A DNA stretch of 64,000 nucleotides from NCBI RefSeq assembly GCF_963966145.1, contig NC_091051.1, forward strand, positions 15,128,001-15,192,000, written 5' to 3'. Below the pieces are notes generated by a model. That model had not been told where the DNA came from and did no database searches. It saw only the letters and a program-made list of their open reading frames with translations. Of the stretch, positions 22,442 through 35,699 are shown in pieces. Position 1 is the stretch's first letter. Every line of letters begins with the position of its first letter. The stretch is from Tenebrio molitor (lineage: Eukaryota; Arthropoda; Insecta; Coleoptera; Tenebrionidae). The position numbers were made by a program, and so were the translations under genes.

Positions 22442-24060
22442 CTGTGCCGGGAGAATGATGGTGTTATATCACTACACAAAACACAACACGCTGAAACAAC
22501 ACAAACATATTAATATTGAATCAATTAATATGAAATTAAATTAAACAAAAAATAAAAAAACATGTTACAGGTATATTTTTTAACAAGAATCCGCCATATA
22601 CTCGTATGCAGTTGTCGTGGAACTTTATTTGTTTCTAAATGATCTGACCTGGCGTCGGATAAGGGAATATTCCCCATCTAGCACTAATCGAAAAAATATT
22701 TTAATTGCCGTCGAGAGTTTCTTCCATTTGAGCCAATTAGTGGAGGCAATTGTTTAAAAAACCCCTCGAGGCGAGCGGCGGCGTCGGAAGACCGAACTTA
22801 ATTTCATTAACTTTATCAATAACAGAATCGGCAATGAAACTAAGAGGCAGTTAAACTCCCCCCTGTTTCAGAGATTCCAGAGTATAGCGACGGAAGCGCG
22901 TTTCATACTGTCACATTCAATACAAAAGCGTCTCGGCGTCGATCGACGCTCGTCCACATTTACCGGAACCAGAGCTCTCCCTCTCGAGGTGTTTATTATA
23001 TCGGGTACTAAATGACATCAACCACTCTAATACACCGCCCGGGTCCTTACCTACAGAAATGAATTAAATAAGCTCCAGTTATGCCCCGGCGAGGGCATTA
23101 TTCTGTAACGGTACCCTCGCGAAATACAAATCAAATGAAATCAGCACCAATTAAGTAGGCACTTCGTGTATAAAACGACAAAAATAACACCAAGAAAAAC
23201 ATGGCGTCTCGTTGAGAACGTAATTACCGCCGAAGAATGAATATCAGACGATATTCACAAACAAGCTTCTCTTATCTCGTAATAAATAACCATTTAACTA
23301 GTCGGGTAACCTGAGAGCCTGGATGGAGTAGCGTTGGCACTCTTTATTAACGATTATTAGGTTAGCGCAGCTTTATTTACCTTCGGAATTACAAAGGGAT
23401 GAAGAAAGAAACCCTCCGAGTGCCGGCTTAACTAATACGGTTATATTAGCAAGTGTTACAAGTCGACATTAGAAATTTAATTTACGACTTAATCAAAACT
23501 TTACCCCGCCATTTCATATGAGCTGCATTCATTACAAGTTCCCAACTTTTAATTTGATAATGGTGAACAGGTCGGATCAACCCTATTCACCGTCCACATA
23601 CAAAGCCGTTTCAGTTTCAGTTTGTCTGAAAATGTTTACGAGTCTGCTCGCTTTTTGGCCCAATTCGACGATGCGCTCATAATTGAAATAAAATGCTCTT
23701 TCGAAATGGAAAATGGTCATTTAAAACCCTAATCGAGGACTATTGATATGTAAACAAGCAATAAGCACGGTGGTGCGTCTGCCCCCGAGAAACGAAAAGA
23801 ATGCACCTGTTGTGTTCTGGCTCCCGTCGAGAGGAATGCTCAAGATTATAAAAAACATGAATGAGAGGAAACGAGTGCTTTAAGAGGATATAAACACTTT
23901 TTCGGTGATCATAACTGAAAAATGCTGCGTGTCAGCGAAAGATGGCGCCACTGTGCTCTACGCTGAGCGCCACCAAGTGGTCGCAGTCTGATTTTTCGCT
24001 CTTCAATACGACTTATTTGAATTGAACGGATCGAAGCAACAAGTTTTGCTTAGCAAAGCA
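22442..24060. other. Unique GC-richer island upstream of eyeless coding exon
   Basis: Non-repetitive sequence with E-box, TAAT and GATA-like words and few repeats. No exon could be supported. As the stretch immediately 5' of the first identified eyeless exon, it is a candidate promoter or enhancer region; this is inference. Confidence 0.35.
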
Positions 24061-26100
24061 ATGAGTTCGGTAGAAAATAAAAAATTAAATTATAAAGGAA
24101 CATTGATTAAACTACCTTAATTTAACTCTGTCTGTGTGAAAATGAACATGCCTGTACGAGATTTAACATTTTGGAAACCGAAAGTGCAAGTTGTTTTCAT
24201 TATCCGCAACACGCAAAAAATGCTTGTTATCGGTCATTTTCTTCGCATTCGAGCAAATATGCCTGTTCGATTTTATTTAGTGTTGGAACTGCTTTCTTTG
24301 TCGGCGTTCTCATTTGTGAGTCTTAGCATGTGTATTTATAATTTAGTAGATTAGATCTCTCACTTTATGAATGTGAGATGTTTAAAAAAAATTAGACTGT
24401 CACAGCTGTATAAAATGATTGAAATGTACATGTACCGATGAATTTATTATTCATTTATGTTTCAAAAAATTATGAATATTTAATTTTCTCACTGATCAAC
24501 GTCATTTCAAAAAAGTTTGAACTTTTTACCAATTCATATTCATCACATTCTTAATCGATGATAGATCTGAAATCATTTTAATAAAGTTATGTCAAAAGAT
24601 ATTTATCGAGGACGAAGACGAGGTACATATACATACTTAATATGTTAATGTAAATTTGTTAAATATCTTTGAATATGGTTTTTAAGGATATTGATCTGAA
24701 CGTGATCTAATTAATAATTCGAAAATTACTGCTTTACATTTCAACGGTAATGACCACAATTTTTTTATGTAAAAAATAAAATTTTCACCATTTTATAATA
24801 CCTACATTATTATACTGTTGATGGAACAAAACAAATTCGAAATCTCTAAAATTAAATTAAATTTAAAAAAAAGTAATTACTAGCTTACACTAACACAAGC
24901 TTTAAATCTTTATTTTTTTTCTTTCAATTACCTAACGAAAAATATGTAATTAACGTGGCTGTTACTTTTTTATCATTGCAAAATTACAACAAAAAAAAAT
25001 AAATAATAAAAGACCACTCTGAGTATAGTTTTTATAATTTGGTTTTACTACCAGCCCTGTTGTCAGGGAGTTAAATACCCCGACAATAGGCAACTACCGC
25101 CATAAATCCTAGGACTGTAAAAGAAGGTCTGTTGTCTGACCAGGTTACAATATGTTCACTATTGCCAAAACCACAACCCCAGCCCCTAATAATTGCAATT
25201 GCACTGCCATAAAACCAAATTATAAATGGGAAAACTATACCAAGAATTTTCACGATGCCTGAAAATGCTCCGTTTAAAATAATACAGTTGGGGTCACTTC
25301 CGGTTTTTACTGCCACTGAAGAAATTAAGAGAGGAATAGCTATTTCTGCTGTAAAATGTGGAAAAAATATCCCAACTGGTTTTCTCAGTGTATTTTAAAA
25401 CTTGATTATACTTTAATTAAAGTTTTAATTAAATTTTTGCAAAAATGGTGGATAATCTATTTTTTACAAAACAATAATATTATCACAATTCAAAAGCAAA
25501 TTAATTAGTTAATTTATCAGCGACGAATACACTTCCTAATCAAAAACTGATTTTAAATTTGAAAAACTTTGCTATTTTTAAGGTGATGGCAATTTTATAC
25601 GAGAATTAACAAACAAAACAAAGCAATTCACAAAAATAATTGAATGCAAAAAAATTGCTAAAATGTTTAGCCGTAAATTTATTCCAGCGTAGATAGGTAA
25701 AAATTGATTAATTTTAATGTAACGTAAATGTTAAAAAAGTGATTAAACTGGATAAACAAAACTGATAAAGAAGAAATAGTGGTGGGCAGTTATCTCATTT
25801 GTAAATTATGTAATGCGTTTTTTAATTAATAATTAATTAATTGGAAGTTTGAAGTAAAGGTATTGTGGCCTTAATTTTTGCTTTATTTCATTAGGTCCAC
25901 TTGAATAAATTAAAAAAAAAATGTACTGACAAGGGTGTTAAACATAGGTGAAAACTAAAAATTGTAATGTACATCTGCGTCGATAATTTTTAATTGATTT
26001 TTAAAAAGTATGTATATTTTAAATAAAAAATTACAGTGAAAATGATTAACGTACTTAACTATTTGTTAGGTAACAACAAATAATTTTTGCCTAAATGTTG
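24061..26100. other. AT-rich spacer, no firm gene
   Basis: Holds the hydrophobic minus-strand frame at 25071-25316. Otherwise nothing was recognised. Confidence 0.3.
25071..25380 (-). pseudogene. Hydrophobic open frame, possible membrane-protein fragment
   Basis: The minus-strand frame runs about 100 codons without an obvious start: PVGIFFPHFTAEIAIPLLIS, then GAFSGIVKILGIVFPFIIWF and GSAIAIIRGWGCGFGNSEHI, ending VVAYCRGI. It has two or three apolar stretches that could span a membrane. I do not recognise the family. No start codon, splice site or poly(A) signal supports it, so it may be a gene fragment or chance. Confidence 0.2.
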
Positions 26101-28400
26101 GGATTATTTTATATTCATATTTGCACCGCCTCGAGTGCTTTACCGGCGGAAGCTTTAAGCACTCGCGGGTAAACCTTTTATCCACAGTTTGACGTCGTTT
26201 GAGCCAACAATAAAAATTTGTACAAATTCAGAGATAATACCAAATAAAACATTGTAAAATAAATTAGTTAGCAATAGGGTTATAACTCGAAATATATATT
26301 TTTAAAATTTCTTATAAAAATTGTAGAAGTTTGCGCTTTTTGACCATCAGGGATAGATAATAAAAATTCGAAGGTAAATCAGGTTTCGGATAATGTGAGT
26401 GTAAAAAAAAACTTACGTTAAAGCGCCGTCGATCGAGCAGACCAACAGTTTAGATCACCATGGCATAAAGTCACATGAGCGAAATAAAATGACGATAAAT
26501 AGCACCACGCGATTAAAAATCACAGAGTTTAATCGAAACGAAAGTGTAATCGAAATTATTTAAAGACAATTAAACAATTCCCAAATAGTTGATTAGAACT
26601 GTTGAGAGTCAATGGCTTGTTAAAGACACGTTCAATTCCAACCGGTCAAGCAACAACTCTACTGTGTATACAGCACGAGAACAACTGATACTTCAAATCT
26701 ATCATATGCCTAAAGCTCTACACCTATCTAGGTGTGTACAACTGTCAAAGCTTTCGACCGGTCGGCCAATCAGCGCGCAGAGCTTACGTCTACCTCCAAT
26801 AACAATCTCGGTAGGCCGTGACTAAATCATCGATCGCACAGATGAAATTGTTCATTCGCGCGTGATGGGATTTCGCCGCTGAGAGGACGCCACTAGTCTC
26901 GACGTTTCACTGGTAAGTTGGGGTCTCGCTTGAGGGAGCTCAAGTCGACTAGGGGAGCGCCATTTCTGAGCGGGTAATCTGATAGCCCGGTTTATTTATA
27001 GGTATTTAAGTTGCGTGCTGGACATTTTTGTGGCAGGTAAAAATGGGGATGGAGGTGTTGCTTACGGGGAAAAAGCCGACAAGTCGACTAATTAAAAAAA
27101 GATCGAGTTGCCCGAATGCCTCGGAGGGTTTTAACAGGAATGCATAAAGGAGCGGGCGACACGTTATTACGACAGATTTTTTCAATTTGACGTGAGTACC
27201 TACAGATAAAAAAATCTATAGAAAAATATTTATACTACCTATACATACCTACCTACCTATCGACGGTTGGTAGCGCTACTTTGACATTCAGGTGCATTGT
27301 TGCGGTCTGGTAGCTTACACGAAAATCCTGAACTCGGCGTCGCTCGAAAAGCTCACATTATTGTTGTCAAAGATTGTACTCGCGATTATTGTGTTTATAC
27401 ATAATAATTAGTGTTGCCTTTAATTAATTTTCCCAAGTAAAATACGTATTTGTTTAAAAAAATATTATATTTTCATTTTTCTTTAAAAGGTCTCGACAAT
27501 ATTCGTTTGTTGCATTCTTTTTTAATTTATTATCAGTTACATTAAAATTATATTTAATTATATTGTCCTTTAAACATTCATTTTTGTTTTATTGACAATA
27601 ACTTCGATTTTGGTTTTCACGTATATCTACCTAAAAATTTATATCTAATAAATACTTTGGCAGAAAGTAGAATTATTATAGGTGAACATCTCTAATTTAA
27701 TTCGATAAACAAAAAAGCGGCGCATTCTGTTTCTTCTAAGCTGATAAGATAACTCTTTTCAAGAGAAATAAGATCCCTTACATATTTTTACCTTATTAGG
27801 TATACCTTAAGTATTTATCAATTTCATTAATTTATAATAATTTTACCTTTATACATTTAAAAAGAATTGGGGCAGCTAAAACATAAAGAACAAAGATTAA
27901 ATCTTAACCAAAACTGATAACAATTGTGATATTTTCCTACTTGCAATTAGAATTATTTAAGTATGCTGGTTTTAGCTGGTATGTACATATTTTTAATTTG
28001 AGAAAAAATATGAACAAGAAAATAATTTTTGATACCATATTAAAGAATCTCTGACAAAAAAATCCTTTCTGCTCTACATAGCTAATATTATTAAACTTTT
28101 CAATGTTCCCGGTTTAACAGGAAATTATTGCTATGATAGGTATAAAAAAAAATTACCTATTTGTTTTAATCTCAGTAGAATTTTGAAGCGCTTTAGCAAC
28201 TCAAAGAAGACATTTTTACGTAAATTGCTTACATAAAAAGAAAGATTCTTTTAGTTTTCAACCTTTGTAAAACTAAATAAAAAATAAATAACAATTTTTT
28301 TTAACTTCGTTTTAATAAAAGGAAATAAAAAAGGGAGATGATTGATGATTTCTGCAATCTTATTTGGATTTATTTACTTTAATAGTTTACTTCATCTGGA
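26101..28400. other. GC-richer island (26.1-27.3 kb) then AT-rich spacer
   Basis: The island is unique, contains several TAAT and ATCGAT words and no recognised exon. The stretch from 27.4 to 28.4 kb is AT-rich with no feature recognised. Confidence 0.3.
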
Positions 28401-28403
28401 AGA

Positions 28404-28762
28404 CCTAACCAGGAAATATCTTTTCTTGAGGGACTTCCTTGACGTAGCTGATCTCTAATATACCTAATAGTAGTTTATTTGACGAGTTTGTGTGTAAATT
28501 GGGCCTTTTTTGGCACGCGTGGGCCATTTTAAAACGTGAGTGAAACGAGCGTTTTAAAGGCCCACGAGTGCCAAAAAAGACCCAATTTACACACGAACGA
28601 GTTGAATACAACGTTTTTTTGTTCGACGAGCCCCTTAAAGGCTCCAAATCGCTTAAAACCTTTAAAATTAGCTTGACGTTTCGTTTTGACAAGTTGTGAC
28701 ATTTATCAAAATCCGTTCACATAGGAGAAAATTCTCAAATTCTGACAGTGTCGAACAAAAAA
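28404..28762 (-). repeat. Interspersed repeat D, copy 1, with 120-bp hairpin
   Basis: Matches 60655-60905 in inverse orientation: TCGAACAAAA, AATTTGAGAATTTTCTCCT, AACTTGTCAAAACGAAACGTCA and AATTGGGC…TTTTTTGGCAC. Within it, 28487-28606 folds on itself (AAATTGGGCCTTTTTTGGCA against the complementary arm). Both copies keep a similar open frame (…YSTRSCVNW…KRSFHSRFK…). Confidence 0.6.
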
Positions 28763-28848
28763 TGTATTTTTCTTTGAAACCTTTATAAACGGGAGACGGA
28801 GACATGTACATGTACATGTCAAAAAAATGAGAACAAAATTACAATTAA

Positions 28849-28958
28849 TGTCATGCAACATGATGATAGGTTATGATATTTACGACCGTTTTACAATGGA
28901 GCATTTTCTGTTGTGTCAAAGCATGATTTTGACGACCAGTATTTTTTGCTCGCGACAG
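28849..28958. repeat. Truncated inverse copy of the 9305 MITE
   Basis: Reverse complement of the left arm of 9305-9555, with the GCTCGCGACAG end and a TA at 28959-28960. The other end is absent. Confidence 0.55.
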
Positions 28959-29209
28959 TACAGTCGATTTGAAAAAAATCGAATACACCATAAAGCACTG
29001 AATTTTCCTATTTTTAACATATGTAAATCAGGCTTTTCTGACTTCTAATGACATGCTTTTTCAAATACATAGGTTATGTCTGACATAAGGAAGACATTAT
29101 GTCTGACGTAAGAAATAAGAAGTTTGACATTTTGCTTGTCTCGGTAACATCAAAATTGACAACAAGAATGATGAATTAAACTAATACCTATTATACTAAG
29201 GACAACGTA

Positions 29210-29477
29210 ACATTTTATCTGCCCCGCCCATTTCATTTTCTTAGTTACCAATCAAATAGGTTGTTAAGACGATCTGATTTACACAGTAAAAATTTCTGAC
29301 ATTCGAATTGCCTTAATGACATTTTATTTTTTAGAACCTAAAACAATAATTGTGGACTTGACAGCAAAATTCTAACCTTAACTTTTTTACGTGGTGTGAT
29401 GTGATGAAAAGTTGTACAGATTGAATCTGGCTTTGATTCTGATTGGTCAATTTTAGTGGGCGGAGCAGATAAAAAGT
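29210..29477. mobile_element. MITE, 268 bp, GCAGATAAAA arms
   Basis: The left arm ACATTTTATCTGCCCCGCCC and the right arm GGGCGGAGCAGATAAAAAGT are inverted, with TA outside each end. Confidence 0.6.
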
Positions 29478-29989
29478 TATAACGGCATTACTATAGAAAA
29501 TTTGATGTACTCGACTTTTCTGACAATCGACTGTACCTATAGAAAAGCAGAAAACAGAACTTATAGGTGAAGTCTTGTGCTACTTCACTCAAGTTACAAT
29601 TTTTCTAAAGAGAGAAAAGAAAAAAATTACTAAAGATATCATTTCTATCATTTCTTTTATAAGTATGGATTTAGACCAAAAATAAATAGATACCTACATA
29701 TCTCTGAATTTTCTAAAAAGATTTCTGGATGTTTTACATACCTAATAATTTTGTTTCATGTTTTTTCTTTTTAATTTAAGAGTATCTGCGATTCTTTTAC
29801 ATTAGATTTTGTTTCTTTTTTTAAATTTTGTAATTTTTATATTAAGCTTCAAGTATTGATTTTATTTAATTTTATAATTATGCTAAAATTTATTTTCCTT
29901 AATTACTAATTGCATTTCAGTTCCTCTAGATTTTGACATGTTTAAAAAAAAACTGTTTAAAATGCCTCTCCAGGAGACTTATAGATAGA

Positions 29990-30860
29990 CAGAGATAATC
30001 CACAGACGGATTCACGAACAAAAAACGTCTGTTGCCTTTTCTACTTCTTTTCAGAGGGAGAATCAAAGCTGCAGGACGCACCACACTGTACTTCATTTAA
30101 TCTTCTTGAGGCTCACGAGAGTACCAACAATTATTTTCACGAGAAAAGTAGCAGCAGGACAGCGAAGTACGTTTCGGCATTTGCATTTTCTTCGGTCCAC
30201 TCGAAAGATTTTTTCCGGCATCTCGTGTGCGCCTGCACGTGGAGGTTCCTGTATCAGCACTCACAAATATTCCCGTTTAATCCCTGCCGGGGAATTAGCC
30301 TTCCACGTCGCCGTATACACGGTGTAGCGACAATGAAAGGAACACGTGAAATTTCTCAACGCGGCTTTACTGTTAAGTCGTTCGGGAGATACGTTTATGA
30401 CCCAGATTTAAAATCGAAACAAATTGGGATTAAGGCTCACGGTGATTTGAACAGCACCCCCAAAGCAGTGAATCATAGTCCCGTGCATGTGTCTGCAGAT
30501 ACGGCGACGTCGACGGCGTCCCCGTAATGTGTGCGCTGAGCGTCAACTGGGGAGCGACGCATTGGACTGGACGTAACAGCTGATGTCACTCTTTCCCCTA
30601 AATTCAACGCCAGAATTTTCATTAAAATTATTTGTGCTCTTGCAGGGAATGTGATAATTTCATAAAATATGTATTCTGTTTCCTTATCTTTGTTATATTA
30701 ATGTTTGGTAGGGTTACGAAAGGCTGCGCTTCCCGACCGACGTCGTACACCAATTTACTCCTCATTTTCACGCACAAAGGTCTCCCTGATACACCTTATC
30801 GCCAAATTGTGCCACCGGAGGAGTATTATTTCGGCGCGCTTTACAAATTCCACTGAGATG
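29990..30860. other. Unique GC-richer island
   Basis: Several overlapping short frames on the plus strand, none with a recognisable domain. Possible conserved non-coding DNA of the eyeless locus. Confidence 0.3.
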
Positions 30861-31198
30861 AAGTTTGCACCGCGTACTTATAGGGTGAACCCAAATCATC
30901 AATAATCGGTTCGATGATAACACCATTGAAGTCTCAAAGACAATAAAACACATTTTATTATTTACAACAAGGTAGGTATTAAGGTATTCCAACATGATTC
31001 CTATATAAAACAAAACAAAAATACATTGAGTACATATAGTAAAACCTTCTGGTGTGGACGCTTGGTAATTTTGTTCTTGAAATCTTTTCACCTTTTGTGA
31101 ACGGTGCAAATGAGAACAGCAATGTCAGAGAATTATTTATCTCAATGAATACCAGAGTGTTTCTTCAATTTTGAGAATTTTAATTATTAGGGGCGATA

Positions 31199-31410
31199 AC
31201 GGGTGTTTTTTTAAATTTGCCGTTGAAGACTCCATTGTGAACGCACCTCCGGATTACAAGTCTGATCAGCTATTTAAATTTAACCTCACTTTTTGCGTTG
31301 TTTGTGTTTTTAATCTGCAGTTTGAAAAATCAGTGTTTTTAAGACGAGTGGTTCATTCACAATCGACTTTTCAACGGAAACTTCGACGCCAAATTTAAAA
31401 AAACACTCTT
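31199..31410. mobile_element. MITE family E, copy 3 (212 bp)
   Basis: ACGGGTGTTTTTTTAAATTT at the left, complementary arm at the right, TA at 31197-31198 and 31411-31412. Confidence 0.85.
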
Positions 31411-32070
31411 TATATGACGAATAGAAAGAAAGATTGCATTTAAAATATTTTCACAACAATTTGGACAGCATGGAAACGTAATTTTTTTGAACCACAACAT
31501 TGTTCTGATAGACGATTACATCTTATCTCAATTTTCTTCTTCATTTTATCTACATGGCATCTCATATTTTGAAAATAACTAAATTTAATAAATTTTACAT
31601 TCTGTGTACCTAATAGTCTGACAAAAGCACTGCATTAAAATTCAACTGTTGCCATAAATTTTCCTACTGAATGAAAAAATTATGAAGATGATCAACCTTT
31701 ATGTCGAGAAATTCATCCAAATCTTGATTAATGTTGACTAAATTTCCAAAAAGATAGATCGTTGAAGTTATCTCTGATCTACTTATACCAACGACCAAAT
31801 CAATGTTTTTTGTATTAGATACAACAGTTCTGGAATGTTGACAATTGGTAAATGTTCACAACTTTAATTTCTAGACCTGAAACAAAAGTTGGAGATTCCA
31901 CTATTTCTTACCAATTTCTTGAGGCAACAAGCGTTTTTATAGAGGTATTTTATTAGGTAATAGGTATTTGAAAAAAAAAGTTCGGTGACCAAATGGGCAG
32001 CAAATTGGTAAACACAAAAAGAGACATCAACCCAATTTCGAAATGCATGTACCTACAAATCACAGTGATC
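31411..32070. other. AT-rich spacer, nothing recognised
   Basis: No gene, repeat or strong signal seen. Confidence 0.3.
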
Positions 32071-32076
32071 TAACAT

Positions 32077-32361
32077 GCGTTCAAATGAAAACCTGCGCTG
32101 AGTATAGGCGTTGAAAAAAGTAAACCATTTGGAACAGTGATTGAACATGTTTAGCAAACGGTGTCCTTAGATATTTGCTTCGAGAATAGGAATCGTTAGT
32201 TATTCTATTTTTAATGTAAAACATTGCAAAGAAAGACAAAAACAGGAAGATCTTTTCTTTATAAATTTTAAGTTAGCTATCAGCATGCTCTAATTACAAC
32301 TGTCAATCTACACTTGAAAAAAGCGAAATAATTGACGGTTTCAAAGGATTTCATTTGAACG
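32077..32361. mobile_element. MITE family F, copy 3 (inverse orientation)
   Basis: Carries the same blocks as 18917-19267 in reverse (TGAACATGTTTAGCAAACGG, GTCCTTAGATATTTG, TTAGCTATCAGCATGCTC), bounded by CGTTCAAATGAAAACC and GGATTTCATTTGAACG. Confidence 0.65.
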
Positions 32362-34560
32362 ACCGATATTTGGGGAGACTAAAAGTTCGACAAACCATGT
32401 TTTTTTATGAACATATCTAATAATAAGGCAAAATTAAATTCTATCTACACCATGGGGAAAAAATAGCTGTATGTATTGTTAGATGAAATTTCAAATGTCC
32501 CGCCAGACGGCGAGGCCAGTGGTCCGGAGGCAGCGGGGGAAACACCGCTCTGCTCGGATCAAGAAACAGCAAGATCGGGGAGTAGCCAAAGAATAGTAAT
32601 TAAGCTCACATACAGTTATGTTGGTCACCTATCTAAAATAAATTCGTCTTAATTTGTTAGACTTTCAGTTAACAGTATTTTTTTTTTCATCTATAAAATG
32701 ACTAACTAAAGTTAACATTACCTATATTTTTTGTTAATTCAGTTCAATATGCAATGACGAATGCCCGAGAAAAGTTACCTTATATGTACTGATTTAATAT
32801 GTGACTGAAATCAAATTAGAATTCAGTTTGAGTCTAAAACTTTTGTTTCATTCGCAGTAAGATTTTTAAGGCAGCAAATCGAGATCATAATATGGAGTAG
32901 ACAAGACTACAGCTAAAGACAAAAATATAATGCCTACAAAAGAACGATAATTACTTTGTAACATATTTTGCAAGATATTGTCACCATTTTGAGTTCCTCC
33001 AAATTAGATTAAACTGAAATCATTTTTTAAAATTAATTATATGTACTTACTAAGAATTTGTGGCTGAACCGTCGTTAACTAAAACATTTTTTGTCGTCTT
33101 TTATTTTAAAGAGAATGAAATTCAGTATTAAAAAATAGGTATCCTATATTTTTTATTTATATTAAAAGTGTATGTATGTATGTGCAGTCATGTTCAAATA
33201 AATCTGAGACAACTGTTGTAACGTAACTCTCAATTTCACTTGTTCATATAAATCTGGGACTACTTTTTTGGATTTTAAATGTAACCTCGAAAAATAAAAT
33301 TGTCCAAGGTTTATCAGAACATGACTGTACATTAATTAAATTAAGACTCGAAAATACTAAATTTGCTGAAAAATGATAATGGAAATTAATAAGAAATTAT
33401 TAGTACGAGTAGGTTCTTAAAGCGATGTTACTTGTCAACGTCCTCAAATTTTAACTTAGATACTTTTTGGATTAAAATAATGTATTCTTTAATTTGTTGC
33501 AAAAACCACAAAATCAAATATTGTTTATCGATCAGTGCCACAGTTATATAGAGGAACAGATAACTGAGCGACAGCAGTTTTGTTATTGACAACATATCCT
33601 CACAAAAACGAATATGCAATCAACTAGCGTCGAATCAGAGACACCAAAATCCCTCTAATTTCTGCTACACTCAAAACTCACCTAAAGATTTGAAGTATGT
33701 TATGTGTGTATAAGTTTTGGTGAAGGGTTGTGGCTAATAAAAAAACAATTGGTGTTGGACGCTGTGGTTCCAGGTAGGAGCATCACAGGATGCGCTTGGG
33801 GTAAAGGTGATTTGTACGTGGGGCTGTATGTGCAATCATTCCGCATGTCTTACCCTATTTCCGATATGATTAGACCGCCCAAACCCGCACCGAATCGTAA
33901 CAAATCCCCCGTTCGAAGCTGGTTCTGAGAAAACTCACACCGCTTACCAAATGCCATCACACCGAATGCCATGTGAACAAGAATCGAAGCTGTGGTGGTA
34001 ACGTGCAATTATTATTATTATTAACAAAATAGCATTAGGTGCTTTGTAAGTCAAGTTATTGTGTAAGTACTTAATAAAACCATTTTTGAAAATGTACTAC
34101 ATATTTCGTGTTCTATTTATTAATAGTTATTTACTCGTACATAAAAGTCAGGAAAAACTCACATTACTGAAGAGGAGCTAAATTGAATTTAAAGCTCCGA
34201 GTCAAGAGATTTTACTAACGTGTTTTGTATTAAATTTTTTCAGAAATCATAAAAAAGACGAAATTTACAAATTTTAGAATTTTTTTTTGCAAATTCCACA
34301 AAAATCAAGTTTGTCAATTTTGTGCGTGTGTTGTGAAAATTTTTTTTTTTTAAAGTAATTTTTTTATTTTGCGTCTTGTAAAGTCTTTACAGTACTAGTC
34401 CTCAAAATTCTATTTTCCTGCGCGTAAATAAGCAGGAAAATGTTGTTTGCAAGACGATTTCCGGCAGCATTTTTTGAATTTATTTTTTACATAAGTACAA
34501 AATTCAAATAAATACCTACAAAAAGTGTTCAAGCAAAAATTCTCTCAATTGAATGATTTT
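32362..34560. other. No gene recognised (contains one small MITE)
   Basis: AT-rich, apart from a GC-richer patch at 32.5-32.6 kb and another around 33.7-33.95 kb with a 74-codon open frame that shows no family resemblance. Confidence 0.3.
33183..33327. mobile_element. Small MITE, about 145 bp
   Basis: Ends TGCAGTCATGTTC and GAACATGACTGTA are inverted. Inside are two direct near-repeats (TTCAAATAAATCTGAGAC and TTCATATAAATCTGGGAC). Confidence 0.5.
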
Positions 34561-34588
34561 ACGTTTGCTGTTTTAAAATATGAACGTA

Positions 34589-34812
34589 AAAGGTGTTTTT
34601 TTAAATCTGGCGTCGAAGTTGGCGTTGAAGAGTGGATTGTGAATAAACCACTCGTCTTAAAAATACTGATTTTTAAAATTGCAGATTAAAAACACAAACA
34701 ACGCAAAAAGTGAGGTTAGATTTAAACAGCTGACCAGAGTTGTAATCCGGTGGTGCGTTCACAATCGACTTTTCAACTTGAACTTCGACGCCAAATTTTA
34801 ACAAACACCCGT
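34589..34812. mobile_element. MITE family E, copy 4 (224 bp)
   Basis: The left arm continues AATCTGGCGTCGAAGTTGGC; the right ends ACAAACACCCGT. TA at 34587-34588 and 34813-34814. Confidence 0.85.
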
Positions 34813-34957
34813 TATAACTTTGTTACTCTAAAGTTTTCTTTTAAAAATTTACTATAACAAAAATTATCAGAAGTGTAAAATGTTTCCAGAAAAACCAATA
34901 GATTTTTTTATTTTTAAAAGTTTTCAAACTGAGCTATAATAGTGTATTGTTCTTATA

Positions 34958-35564
34958 TAAAGTGTCCCGAAAATGACACACTACCTACGGTGTAGAAGAG
35001 ATTACTGTAAACGTGAAAAAAATGCTAAAAAATTTCTATTGGACTTATTTGCTGATGAAAGTGGCACTTAACAGGTCAATTATGTATTTCGAAATAAATG
35101 TATCTATTAAATTGTCATGAAAACTACCTCTAATCGTATATAACGGGTGACTATTAAAATTTTCACTTGGAGTTGGCTTTGAACGAGTTTTTATTTTTTC
35201 TATTACTTTAGACACACGGAAGAACGAACGACAAATGTCAGTCAGTACAATTGAAACATAACCAAATTAAGAGAAAAAACATTTATTGAAATGTCAAACT
35301 TGTCAGTGTCTAAGGTGCAACGGAAAACAAAGAATGATCAATAGCCAACCCTAAGTGAAAATTTTAATAGTCACCCGTTATTATCACAAAGTACAAGATC
35401 ACTCACTACACTACCAATATCCGATCCTGAATAATGAAGATTTAGAAGTTTAGGAAATCGTAAAAATTATCTTAAATCCAATACGGCAAAACTGCAAGGT
35501 AATGATATACGAATATATCTTTGTTTACATTGTACTATCATTGCGCCATTTTCGAGACAGCCTG
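34958..35564. mobile_element. MITE family A, copy 2, carrying a nested MITE
   Basis: Aligns along its length with 9917-10398 (shared blocks GGTGTAGAAGAGATTA, GGCACTTAACAGGTCAATTA, AAGTACAAGATCACTCACTA). The left terminus is worn; the right reads GAGACAGCCTG followed by TA. The alignment is broken only by 35143-35378. Confidence 0.8.
35143..35378. mobile_element. MITE, 236 bp, ACGGGTGAC termini, nested in family A
   Basis: The left ACGGGTGACTATTAAAATTT and the right AAATTTTAATAGTCACCCGT are a perfect 20-bp inverted pair, extending to about 40 bp. Removing the element and one TA restores the sequence of the uninterrupted copy at 9917, which proves the boundary and the TA duplication. Confidence 0.92.
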
Positions 35565-35582
35565 TATAACTTATCTTAATTT

Positions 35583-35682
35583 TTGTCGGTCAAACGGCCT
35601 GTTGGTAAAATGAATTGTTGGTAAAAAGGCTGTCGATTGAATGGCTGTCAGTAAATCGGCTGTCGGTAAAACGACCCACACC
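35583..35682. repeat. Degenerate minisatellite, about 18-bp unit
   Basis: About six imperfect units of the form GGCTGTCGGTAAAACGGC (variants GGCCTGTTGGTAAAAT, GGCTGTCAGTAAATC). Confidence 0.65.
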
Positions 35683-35699
35683 CTTATGAGAATATAAAA

